From the IMG/VR virus record IMGVR_UViG_3300010412_000452, positions 1 to 34,559 of that record: a stretch of 34,559 bases of DNA; one strand, 5' to 3'. Shown here one piece after another: positions 18,461 through 25,141 of the stretch. The notes under the pieces are model-generated. The model did not search any database. It worked only from the letters and a program-made list of their open reading frames with translations, and was not told the DNA's origin. The stretch is from a virus. A program made the position numbers and the translations under genes. Every line of letters starts with the position of its first letter. Position 1 is the first letter of the stretch.

Positions 18461-18865
18461 ATGTCAACCACACCATCGTGGATCGAAGACTCCACATCCT
18501 CCCCGGCACGGAAGGCGAAGGAGTACAAGTTGGACGATATCTACGTCCAGCCTGTCTCCTCCTCCTACGCTGCCAAGGTGCTGGCTGAGCGCAAGGGCGA
18601 GTATTGGGTCAACAATCTCGCTGCTCAGGTCGTCGCCATCCTCGTCAACCAACTCATCGACCACAACCTGAAGCGCGTCACCGCCAAGGGCTGGGAGATG
18701 CTGAACGAGGTCGGCCTCGATGGCCCGGCCGCCGAGACTGCCCTCTACTGGGCCGTCGTCAACGCCTCCCGCAACATCGACATCGCCGCCAACATCCGGG
18801 GACAGATCGACCGTGAGTCCCTCTTCGACCACATGGCGAAGAGGCGAGGGGAGCGCACCAACTGA
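18461..18865 (+). CDS. First rightward gene, small protein of unknown function
   Basis: 134 residues. The ATG at 18461 has an excellent ribosome binding site (AAAGGAG) about 7 nt upstream. Residues 1-35 are polar and likely flexible; the rest is helical, with an Ala-rich segment (NLAAQVVAILVNQLIDHN, about 52-69) and AETALYWAVVNASRN (about 90-105), ending basic (MAKRRGERTN). There are no cysteines and no membrane helix long enough to call. I do not recognise the family. It has its own long, structured upstream region and a strong terminator right after the stop, so it forms a separate transcription unit. Phage genes in this arrangement are often made early and in large amounts; that is inference. 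Confidence 0.85.
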   Translation: MSTTPSWIEDSTSSPARKAKEYKLDDIYVQPVSSSYAAKVLAERKGEYWVNNLAAQVVAILVNQLIDHNLKRVTAKGWEMLNEVGLDGPAAETALYWAVVNASRNIDIAANIRGQIDRESLFDHMAKRRGERTN

Positions 18866-18896
18866 GCGAGGGGCTTCGGCCCCTTGCTCTTTTTTT
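18864..18896 (+). terminator. Strong intrinsic terminator after the first rightward gene
   Basis: Stem GAGCGAGGGGC paired with GCCCCTTGCTC (11 pairs, one G-T), loop TTCG, then seven T. It begins inside the stop region of the 18461-18865 gene. This is a textbook intrinsic terminator and isolates that gene from the following operon. Confidence 0.93.
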
Positions 18897-18920
18897 GCTA
18901 GCACGTCAACGCGTGATAGC
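18897..18920. promoter_or_regulatory. Operator-like inverted repeat just after the terminator
   Basis: GCTAGCACG, six bases (TCAACG), then CGTGATAGC: 9-bp arms with one mismatch, beginning directly after the terminator T-tract and about 34 bases before the next gene. It is well placed to be an operator or part of the promoter of the AAA+/VWA operon. I do not see a standard -35/-10 pair with correct spacing. Confidence 0.35.
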
Positions 18921-18953
18921 AAGACAGAGCAAGACGCCGCCAGGAAGAGAGGG

Positions 18954-19160
18954 GTGAAGGACATGGTGTTCGCACCAGATCAGCACCGAGCAACGATCAA
19001 CGACGCAGTTCGCCAGCACGACCTGCGTCACAACTACTGCCAGCACTTCACGCTGGCACCATGGGATGTGCGACGCAACAGGCGCACGCATCCCAGCATC
19101 CAGCCCACCCACGCAGTCTGCCGTGACTGCGGCGAGATCTTCGAGGTAGACAACACATGA
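18954..19160 (+). CDS. Small His/Cys-rich protein, possible zinc binding
   Basis: 68 residues from GTG 18954, chosen because AGGA lies 8 nt upstream; ATG 18963 is the alternative and would give 65 residues. The C-terminal part carries CRDC (CxxC) and, before it, a Cys-His pair (NYCQHF) and further histidines, a pattern that could hold one zinc ion. It is first in the operon that leads to the AAA+ and VWA genes, and its TGA shares ATGA with the next start. Family unknown. Confidence 0.75.
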   Translation: MKDMVFAPDQHRATINDAVRQHDLRHNYCQHFTLAPWDVRRNRRTHPSIQPTHAVCRDCGEIFEVDNT

Positions 19161-19420
19161 CCTACGCAACCCTGTACCAGCTCAACTTCAAGGACGGGAA
19201 CACCCTGGAGTACGTGCGCGTACCCCATCACGATCCGTACTACCTCCGCACCGAGGAGGGCAAGGATCTGAAGGAGGAGTTCCCTCTCGCCCAGCTCGTC
19301 AACGATGTGCACCTCGACCATCCCCACTACCTGCGCGTCGTCAAGTCGGAGACCGACGACGTGTGGTTCAACCACAACGACATCCACAACGTGCGCACGT
19401 TCAGGACGAGGATGATCTGA
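19157..19420 (+). CDS. Small acidic protein of unknown function
   Basis: 87 residues, ATG overlapping the upstream TGA (ATGA), with GAGG about 9 nt upstream. The sequence alternates hydrophobic and charged residues with many His and Asp (PHHDPYYL, HLDHPHYLRV), suggesting a small beta-rich fold. The end (WFNHNDIHNVRTF) is typical of small phage proteins that describe no known domain. It sits in a tight operon with the downstream membrane proteins. Confidence 0.75.
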   Translation: MTYATLYQLNFKDGNTLEYVRVPHHDPYYLRTEEGKDLKEEFPLAQLVNDVHLDHPHYLRVVKSETDDVWFNHNDIHNVRTFRTRMI

Positions 19421-19569
19421 TGAGGTACCTCTTCTTCATCATCAGCGTGGTGATGGTGATCACCATGATCATCCTCATGCAGTTCTATCCGACGCCGACC
19501 CCGGTTCGCATCATCGCCAGCATCATCGGCGGGGCGTGGATCGGATCCGAATGGACGAGCAAGCCATGA
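19420..19569 (+). CDS. Small membrane protein (49 residues)
   Basis: ATG 19420-19422 overlaps the upstream TGA in a TGATG junction. Residues about 3-21 (YLFFIISVVMVITMIILMQ) form a clear membrane helix, and a second weaker hydrophobic segment follows (VRIIASIIGGAWIG, about 29-42). The protein ends at the start of the next gene (ATGA). Family unknown. It is one of three small membrane proteins in the operon with the AAA+ and VWA genes. Confidence 0.7.
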   Translation: MRYLFFIISVVMVITMIILMQFYPTPTPVRIIASIIGGAWIGSEWTSKP

Positions 19570-19781
19570 GGCTGGCGCTACCCACCGTCATCCTCATCGG
19601 ATGGTTCATCCTCGGCATGTGCGTATGGCAACTGGTGCTGGCATTCAGGGAGGAAAGGAGGAGACGCCAGTACCTCAACCAGATGTGGGTCATGTACCCA
19701 CGCCCCTGGCCCGAAGCACACAGCACCAGGCCAGAATGGGACAGCATCATCGAGAAAGGAGAACAACATGATGATGCCTGA
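19566..19781 (+). CDS. Small single-span membrane protein
   Basis: 71 residues from ATG 19566, chosen because it forms an ATGA junction with the previous gene; ATG 19551 (MDEQA) and 19536 lie further upstream in frame. Residues about 4-25 (ALPTVILIGWFILGMCVWQLVL) are a membrane helix, followed at once by a basic cluster (EERRRRQ), which by the positive-inside rule places the soluble, Trp/Pro-rich tail in the cytoplasm. Function unknown. Confidence 0.7.
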   Translation: MRLALPTVILIGWFILGMCVWQLVLAFREERRRRQYLNQMWVMYPRPWPEAHSTRPEWDSIIEKGEQHDDA

Positions 19782-20133
19782 TGACGACGCCGTGTTCGAC
19801 ATTGCAGACCGGATGACCCAAGTCATCCATGATGGCAAGACCGTCCTGCGTGACAAGATGCTGGCCGAGAGCATGTCCGCGTACATGTCTCTCATGATCT
19901 TCGCTCTGTCCATCAAGTACCCCGACATCCTCAGGGAGGAGTACTTCCAGGGACTGAGCGAGGATGCAAGGTCGTTCGTCACCGAGTTCGTCGACCTGGT
20001 CAGCGAGTCCATGGCGATCGGCGTCGCCATCGGGGCGGGCAAGGCAGAGGATCTCTACTCTGTCCTCATGCCCATCCTCGATCGCGTCGTCGAGACCGCC
20101 ATCGAACTGGGAGGAGAGATCGATGAGACCTGA
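19768..20133 (+). CDS. Small helical acidic protein of unknown function
   Basis: 121 residues. The ATG at 19768 is preceded by AAAGGAG with good spacing; two more in-frame ATGs follow immediately. The protein is acidic and almost entirely helical (IADRMTQVIHDGKTVL, AESMSAYMSLMIFALSIKY, VSESMAIGVAIGAGKAEDL). The helix around residues 38-50 is hydrophobic but broken by polar residues, so a soluble helical bundle is more likely than a membrane protein. It overlaps both neighbours by about 11-14 bases, so it is translationally coupled. No family recognised. Confidence 0.75.
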   Translation: MMMPDDDAVFDIADRMTQVIHDGKTVLRDKMLAESMSAYMSLMIFALSIKYPDILREEYFQGLSEDARSFVTEFVDLVSESMAIGVAIGAGKAEDLYSVLMPILDRVVETAIELGGEIDET

Positions 20134-20824
20134 CCCGGACGAAGCAGCCCGCGAGGACACGTACGGGATCGCCCATCGCATGGGCATGTTCTGGCCCACC
20201 GACACACCGTGGGGCCTGGACTTCAGGCAGATGGATCCCGTGCACGATGACCTCGACGAGCACATCACCGTCGCCCGGGCCCTCGACCTTGAGGGCACAT
20301 GGACTACGTTGCTCAGTAGTTTCCACATCTACTGGCGTGACGTGAACTTCCATGTCTACGGGTGGATCGGTGACAACGACGACATCATCGTCAACACTCC
20401 CACCTCTGTTCTCGAAACGCTCGAAGCACTCGGTGTCCAGATCTTGGAGACCATCGACGACGAGGACGAGGAAGGCTTCGGAGCCAGGGTGTACCCCACA
20501 CCCCGGGTTCTCGAAGAAGACAACATGACGTACCTCGCCCGCCTCTTCGACCTCGACCCCGCCACCGAGTCGGAGATGCGCAGGCAGGTACAGCATCTCA
20601 TCAACAACGCCTGGAGAGAGATGACGATCGACCACTCCACGGCAGCCGACGACCAGGAACTGTACAGCAAGCTCATCGAGCGAGCTGTCAAGAACCAACT
20701 CACGAAGGAGGAGAAGCAGGAGTTCCTGAAACTCCGTCAGCGCATGGCACAACGTGCCCAAGCACAGCGCAACCTGTCCATCAAGCCGCAGGAAGATGAC
20801 GATCTTCCTGGCTTCTACATCTGA
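20123..20824 (+). CDS. Acidic protein of unknown function upstream of the AAA+ gene
   Basis: 233 residues. ATG 20123 follows GGAGGAGA and overlaps the upstream stop by 11 bases. The N-terminal half has Trp/Tyr-rich, beta-type sequence (FHIYWRDVNFHVYGW) and a run of acidic residues (DDEDEEG, about residues 113-119). The C-terminal third is helical and basic or Gln rich (LTKEEKQEFLKLRQRMAQRAQAQ) and ends DDDLPGFYI. I recognise no domain. Its stop lies 11 bases before the AAA+ gene start, so it may be a partner of the ATPase/VWA pair; that is inference from operon position. Confidence 0.75.
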   Translation: MRPDPDEAAREDTYGIAHRMGMFWPTDTPWGLDFRQMDPVHDDLDEHITVARALDLEGTWTTLLSSFHIYWRDVNFHVYGWIGDNDDIIVNTPTSVLETLEALGVQILETIDDEDEEGFGARVYPTPRVLEEDNMTYLARLFDLDPATESEMRRQVQHLINNAWREMTIDHSTAADDQELYSKLIERAVKNQLTKEEKQEFLKLRQRMAQRAQAQRNLSIKPQEDDDLPGFYI

Positions 20825-20835
20825 GAGGAGAACCA

Positions 20836-22005
20836 TTGCCCACTGAGAGTCAGCTCCGCGACATCGCTGCGAAGCTGGGCGTCGATGCCGATCAGTTCAT
20901 CAAGGATCTGATGGGCAGTGTCCCATTCGAGGAGGAGAAGAAGGAGAAGGAGGTGATCGTCTTCGACGACAGCCTCGAAGTCCCCTTCCACAAGCTGCTC
21001 CGCCCCGGACCGTTCGCCCCCAACTGGTCGTTTCGTGACGAGTATGGTCGCCTGATCAAGAGCTTCCCCACCAAGAACGAAGCACTCGGTTGCTTGATGG
21101 ACAGGACGTGGTCGCACCATCTGGGTGGCGACATCGTCCACAAGATCTTCATCGAGGCCGACCCCGAGAATCCGTACGACACCGTCGGTGGTACGTATGA
21201 GCAGATCGAAGTGCTCAAGCACCACGCATCACTCGACACGAGCAAGCACGAAGACCCCGAGACAGAGGAGACCATCACAGTGACTGATCACATTCCGTCA
21301 GACGTTCTGGAGTTCGCTGATGAAGATGCCCTTCATCAGTGGGAGTTGGCCAATGCGGTCATCCCCCACTCCCGCCGCGTCCTGTTCTACGGCCCGCCCT
21401 CCACTGGCAAGACCTACTTCGCCAACACCGTGGGCGGCGTGACCAAGGACGACATCTACTCGGTCACCCTGACCGAGGAGACCAGCGCCGCCGAGATCCG
21501 TGGCCACTTCATCAACCGTGGATCCGACACGGTGTGGCACTACGGACCCGGGGCTCGAGCCTGGCTGGAGGGCAAGCGGTTCGTCATCAACGAGATCGAC
21601 CGTGCCAGTGCCGACGCACTCACCCTGCTGTACGCACTGCTCGACGATCCGATGTTCGCCAGCCTCACGCTGCCGAACGGTGAGACGATCCGCCCGGAGG
21701 AGGGCTTCGCCGTCGTGGCCACCATGAACGGCGTGCCCGAGGATCTGCCCGAGGCACTCCAGTCCAGGTTCCCCGTCAAGTTCGGTGTCAACAAGCCGAA
21801 CCCGGCTGCCATCGCCGCACTCGACAAGGACTTGCGCAAGCTGGCGTCCGGCCTGTCCATCAGGAGGGACGAGAACCGTCAGGATCTCCGTGCCTTCTTC
21901 GAGTTCCAGTCCCTTCGCAAGTTCGTGTCCGTGGATCTGGCCGGTGAGGCCGTGTTCGCAGACCAGTGGCCGAGCATCAAGGCAACCCTCACGCTGGGTA
22001 GCTGA
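20836..22005 (+). CDS. MoxR/CobS-like AAA+ ATPase
   Basis: 389 residues from a TTG start with AGAGGAG 7 nt upstream. Residues 1-150 are an N-terminal extension of unknown fold. The AAA+ module follows: Walker A GPPSTGKT (186-193), Walker B FVINEID (249-255), sensor-1 VVATMN (293-298) and an arginine-finger candidate in LQSRFP (about 313). NEID together with the GPGA-containing insert (WHYGPGARAWLEG) resembles the MoxR/CobS group of chaperone-like ATPases. These act with a VWA-domain partner to remodel or insert metal into target proteins. The VWA gene follows after 2 bases. The target in this phage is unknown; a cobalamin role is not implied, since no cobaltochelatase large subunit is nearby. 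Confidence 0.9.
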   Translation: MPTESQLRDIAAKLGVDADQFIKDLMGSVPFEEEKKEKEVIVFDDSLEVPFHKLLRPGPFAPNWSFRDEYGRLIKSFPTKNEALGCLMDRTWSHHLGGDIVHKIFIEADPENPYDTVGGTYEQIEVLKHHASLDTSKHEDPETEETITVTDHIPSDVLEFADEDALHQWELANAVIPHSRRVLFYGPPSTGKTYFANTVGGVTKDDIYSVTLTEETSAAEIRGHFINRGSDTVWHYGPGARAWLEGKRFVINEIDRASADALTLLYALLDDPMFASLTLPNGETIRPEEGFAVVATMNGVPEDLPEALQSRFPVKFGVNKPNPAAIAALDKDLRKLASGLSIRRDENRQDLRAFFEFQSLRKFVSVDLAGEAVFADQWPSIKATLTLGS

Positions 22006-22007
22006 TC

Positions 22008-23720
22008 ATGCGCACCGGCCCATCCTTCCATCCGGAAGGGCTGGATGGCAGAGAGTGGGAGTACCACGATGGCGTGATGCCCAAGCTCGACAAGCGAGGG
22101 CGCAAGTTCACCCATCTGGGTAAGATCCGTGGAGCCTGCCCGACCTGCGGCAAGGATCACACGATCATGCGTGAGCTGTCCAGCGTACGCGCTGCCAACC
22201 TCAAGCGACTGAAGCGTCACCCCTATCGGGATGTGTGCGCTCAGTTCATGGTTGAGAAGCTCATCGCCCAGAAGGATGACACCCTGTCTGCCACATGTGA
22301 TCCCGACATCGAGTTCCTCGCACAGATGCGCAGGTACACAGATGCCAGGGATCAGGTGGTGGTCAACCACAACCTGCGTTCAGCCATCAGCCCAGCAATC
22401 GCAGACATCCTCGACAACCCCTGGTTCGGCAAGCACCTCGTCTCTATCGGGCGTGCCGAATACGAGAAGAAGCACGGCAAGACGCCTCGCTTCAGGGGGA
22501 ACCACCTGGGACAGAAGTTGTTCGATGACTTCTTCATCCCATCCATCAAGGATGTCTTCGCCAAGACCAATCCCCATCTCAGTGAGGAGGTGATCGACGA
22601 AACAGTTCGCAAGTTCTGCGATCGACTGCCGCCAGAACTTCATCAGTTCCGCAACAAGTGGACGACCCTCGGTGCCTACCTGTACAATCAGGTCAGCCTG
22701 CCCTGGGGCGTCAGCGTTGATGGTGAGAACAAGGTCTTGGCACGAGAGGCCAACGAGCTCATGCTCTCCATCGACGATGCAGTCGAGACCATCGAGCCAG
22801 CACTTGCCTGGTTCGAGGCATTCATGGACACGCCGACCAAGGATCGTGGCCGACCGTCCGAAGGTACCACCGATGACGACGAGGATGATGACGGGGAATA
22901 CGAAGATGATGCGGACACCGCAGAGCGGCTGGCCGATGACATGCTTCGCAAGGATCCCCGTGAGATGGGCGATCGATTCCGCAAGCGCGGTACGCCCATG
23001 CCTCCCGTCAAGGATCCGGAACTGAAGGACAAGATCGAGACGATCAAGAAGGGTGAAGCCCAGGTCCGCTGGAATCAGATGGACATCGTCAAGCACTCCT
23101 TCACATCCCAGGCACCAGCCTGGAAGGTGCAGCGTGGCAAGAACAGAAGCCAGGAGGAGGGAGTGATCCCTCGCAGGTTCGAGCGTCTCGCCTCGGACCA
23201 GAGGATCTACACCCACAAGATCCGGGTGCCATCAGTCAGTGTGCTGATCGATGCATCCGGATCCATGGATGTCAACGCAGAAGACATCCGTCGCATCGTT
23301 GACATGCTTCCTGGTTCTACGATCGGTTCGTATGCTGGATGGGATCATGACCCCACCCTCACCAGAGTGGGCAAGCTCTACGTCATTGCCGAGCGTGGCA
23401 AGATGGTGAACCTCACCATCGACGACCACCTCCAGCCTTCTCTGCATGGCAATGGCGTCGACTACCCTGCCCTCCAGTGGCTGGCCGAACAGCCAGGCCC
23501 CAGGCTCTGGGTATCGGATGGTGGTGTCACCGTCTCTCGCAACTACGGTGCGGGCAACCTGCCATACAAGCAGTGTGTCGCACTCTGCGAACTGGCAGGC
23601 ATCGAGCGTGTGCACCACACGTACGACGCCATCGAACTGATCATCAAGCGCAAGCGGGAGTCTGACTGGAAACAGCCGAGACTTCCCGTCTACCGCAGGA
23701 ACTGGCGAGTCTATCGATGA
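22008..23720 (+). CDS. CobT-like protein with C-terminal VWA (MIDAS) domain
   Basis: 570 residues. The start lies 2 bases after the AAA+ stop. Near the N-terminus is CPTC (about residues 44-47), a possible half zinc site. A long helical middle is followed by a strongly acidic linker (TTDDDEDDDGEYEDD, about 286-300), typical of CobT-type proteins. The VWA domain starts near residue 405: SVLIDASGSMD carries the MIDAS motif DxSxS at 415-419, and a later acidic site is in VSDGG (D504). Such proteins use the metal-dependent VWA domain to bind substrates and present them to a MoxR/CobS ATPase. Its C-terminus (RRNWRVYR) is basic. The TGA forms an ATGA junction with the next gene. Confidence 0.88.
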   Translation: MRTGPSFHPEGLDGREWEYHDGVMPKLDKRGRKFTHLGKIRGACPTCGKDHTIMRELSSVRAANLKRLKRHPYRDVCAQFMVEKLIAQKDDTLSATCDPDIEFLAQMRRYTDARDQVVVNHNLRSAISPAIADILDNPWFGKHLVSIGRAEYEKKHGKTPRFRGNHLGQKLFDDFFIPSIKDVFAKTNPHLSEEVIDETVRKFCDRLPPELHQFRNKWTTLGAYLYNQVSLPWGVSVDGENKVLAREANELMLSIDDAVETIEPALAWFEAFMDTPTKDRGRPSEGTTDDDEDDDGEYEDDADTAERLADDMLRKDPREMGDRFRKRGTPMPPVKDPELKDKIETIKKGEAQVRWNQMDIVKHSFTSQAPAWKVQRGKNRSQEEGVIPRRFERLASDQRIYTHKIRVPSVSVLIDASGSMDVNAEDIRRIVDMLPGSTIGSYAGWDHDPTLTRVGKLYVIAERGKMVNLTIDDHLQPSLHGNGVDYPALQWLAEQPGPRLWVSDGGVTVSRNYGAGNLPYKQCVALCELAGIERVHHTYDAIELIIKRKRESDWKQPRLPVYRRNWRVYR

Positions 23721-23971
23721 TTCGCTGGTTCGGTATCGCTGTTGTTCTGATCGGGATCGTGTTCGCACTGATCATGTTCATGAACAGCATCGACTACCTG
23801 TACAGCGGGGAGTTCAGTACACGGAGCTTCCTCTGGGGGATGGCGTCACTGACCACATGGACGATGCTCATGTACCTTGAGCCATCGGGCTACATGTGGG
23901 CAGTAGCCTTCCCCATCCTCGCCAGCTGGATCAGCATCTACTACTTCGTCAAGGAGAAAGGAGTCTTCTAG
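23717..23971 (+). CDS. Small three-helix membrane protein at the end of the AAA+/VWA operon
   Basis: 84 residues, ATG overlapping the VWA stop (ATGA). Three hydrophobic segments: about 3-23 (RWFGIAVVLIGIVFALIMFM), about 38-53 (FLWGMASLTTWTMLMY) and about 59-77 (YMWAVAFPILASWISIYYF), ending in the basic KEKGVF. Last gene before a strong terminator. Its coupling to the VWA gene suggests, without proof, that the ATPase/VWA pair works at or near the membrane. Confidence 0.8.
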   Translation: MIRWFGIAVVLIGIVFALIMFMNSIDYLYSGEFSTRSFLWGMASLTTWTMLMYLEPSGYMWAVAFPILASWISIYYFVKEKGVF

Positions 23972-23974
23972 AAG

Positions 23975-24017
23975 AGAGGGATCTCACCCATCCAGGGTGA
24001 GGTCCCTCTTTTTTTTT
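23975..24017 (+). terminator. Strong intrinsic terminator closing the AAA+/VWA operon
   Basis: Stem AGAGGGATCTCACCC paired with GGGTGAGGTCCCTCT (15 pairs, one T-G), 5-base loop ATCCA, then nine T. It begins 4 bases after the stop of the membrane protein gene. Confidence 0.95.
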
Positions 24018-24027
24018 GATGACACAG

Positions 24028-24056
24028 TGGACGACAGGGAATATCCATGCTAGTCT
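24028..24056 (+). promoter_or_regulatory. Candidate promoter of the nuclease/replication operon
   Basis: TGGACG (24028-24033), a 17-base spacer, then TAGTCT (24051-24056) preceded by TG (extended -10, TGCTAGTCT). It lies directly after the terminator and before an untranslated leader of about 155 bases. The leader includes an inverted repeat GCCGG/CCGGC around 24096-24116. TANNNT with TGN is the usual -10 form of actinobacterial housekeeping promoters. Confidence 0.5.
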
Positions 24057-24215
24057 ACACGTTGAACAAGACAGACCACAACACCTACCGAGGGAGCCGG
24101 AAGCAGGAGTACCGGCAATCCCATCTCAATCCACGTAATAGGTAGGAATGAAGGAATCAAGTGACAGCTCCAAACATACCAACATCTTTGGTGAAAGAAA
24201 ACCCAAAGGGGAAGT

Positions 24216-24383
24216 ATGGGTAATAGGGTTGTTAGTTATAAGTATAAGTGTCCAAACTGTGAGAAAGTCTTTGATATAAGCACGACGATTGATGTCGAAG
24301 ACGAGCGCGTTTATATCTCACATTTGTGTGCAAAAGAGAACGGAGGTATACGCTCTTGGTGGAGCATGAAACCCGTCCGATAA
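24216..24383 (+). CDS. 55-residue zinc-finger-like protein
   Basis: ATG 24216 is preceded by AAAGGGG with a 4-nt spacer. The protein starts MGNRVVSYKYKCPNCEKVFD: CPNC at residues 12-15 and HLC at 36-38 give a Cys2-His-Cys site consistent with one zinc ion, and the region between them alternates hydrophobic and acidic residues like a zinc ribbon. It ends in a basic, Trp-containing tail (SWWSMKPVR). It overlaps the start of the nuclease gene by 25-28 bases, so the two are probably coupled. It lies at the start of an AT-richer stretch that also covers the nuclease gene. Function unknown; nucleic-acid binding is likely for the fold. Confidence 0.65.
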   Translation: MGNRVVSYKYKCPNCEKVFDISTTIDVEDERVYISHLCAKENGGIRSWWSMKPVR

Positions 24384-25141
24384 CCAGCGAGTATCCCATC
24401 CGGCAAACGCTGGTATCCAACGTGATCTTCGAGTGCCCATTGCGGGAGCGCCTGTCCCTGACCCATGCCCTGGAGGAGGAGCCTCGGGCGTGGAATGCAC
24501 TAGGTACTGTACTACATACAGTAGTAGAGAATATCATACATGATCGTTATGCATCATTGAGTGATGCACTATCAGCCACTACCCATGCAGTGACTGATGC
24601 ACTGGATGGTGTACAGATCTTCTCCAAGAACAGACCTGATCTACTCACCAACCTCACTGAAGCAGATGCAATGATCATTGCATTCTGGAATGAATGGCAT
24701 GACACAGACAGTGTGTATGCATCACTGTCTGTTGTTGGTACAGAGATTAACATGGTATTCACTCATGGTGGTATTACATGTGACACCACATGTGATGCAC
24801 TGTTCACTGACAAGGATGGTAGGTATGTACTGATTGACTTCAAGACAGGTGACAAGACAGGAAACAACAAACCATTCCAGCTCTGGTTCTATTGGTGGTG
24901 CCTGCGTCAAACAGGCCAGGTACCACCCGAGGCAGAGTTCAATGGGATGTACCACCACCTGGCAGACAACAGCTTCCAGGTAGTGGGGCAGTACCCCGGC
25001 GATGGGGTGATGGAGTCCTACCTGCACCATGCTGGCGCAGCACTGGATTTGCCATTCCCCAGGCCGAGCTACTACTGTCGCTGGTGTCCATGGCAGGAAC
25101 CCTGCCCCGTAACCACGAAGGAGGTGGAGAGTGGACAGTAA
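24356..25141 (+). CDS. PD-(D/E)XK nuclease of the RecB/Cas4 type with iron-sulfur cysteines
   Basis: 261 residues from TTG 24356, chosen because CGGAGG lies 9 nt upstream; GTG 24359 is possible, and GTG 24326 is further upstream without a binding site. Motifs, numbered from the TTG: FECP (C27), LGTVLH (H54), CDALF (D147), LIDFKTG (D161, K163) and QLWFY (Q175, Y179), the canonical RecB-family nuclease core. C241, C244 and C250 in CRWCPWQEPC, together with C27, form the four-cysteine iron-sulfur pattern of AddB/Cas4-type nucleases. The enzyme should degrade DNA ends, in recombination or host DNA breakdown. The first two thirds of the gene are AT-richer than its neighbours, with GCA and CTA/TTG-type codons, a sign of different origin. 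Confidence 0.9.
   Translation: MVEHETRPITSEYPIRQTLVSNVIFECPLRERLSLTHALEEEPRAWNALGTVLHTVVENIIHDRYASLSDALSATTHAVTDALDGVQIFSKNRPDLLTNLTEADAMIIAFWNEWHDTDSVYASLSVVGTEINMVFTHGGITCDTTCDALFTDKDGRYVLIDFKTGDKTGNNKPFQLWFYWWCLRQTGQVPPEAEFNGMYHHLADNSFQVVGQYPGDGVMESYLHHAGAALDLPFPRPSYYCRWCPWQEPCPVTTKEVESGQ

Noticed and set aside
18159-18671. 170-residue plus-strand frame through the leader of the first rightward gene
   Set aside because: It contains a poly-Thr run from the ACC repeat and Ser/Pro-rich nonsense and overlaps a well-supported gene in another frame.
20066-23216. Minus-strand frames opposite the AAA+ and VWA operon (20066-20836, 22380-23216)
   Set aside because: The plus-strand genes have clear catalytic motifs and coupled starts; the opposite frames are shadows of GC-rich codon bias.
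20836-23720. Cobalamin (cobaltochelatase CobS/CobT) role for the AAA+/VWA pair
   Set aside because: No CobN-like large subunit or other cobalamin gene is nearby; the similarity is to the general MoxR-VWA architecture.
24148-24279. 43-residue plus-strand frame MKESSDSSKHTN with one hydrophobic segment, overlapping the zinc-finger gene
   Set aside because: Weak binding site only, and the overlapping 55-residue frame has metal ligands and a better binding site. It may still be translated, but I cannot support it.
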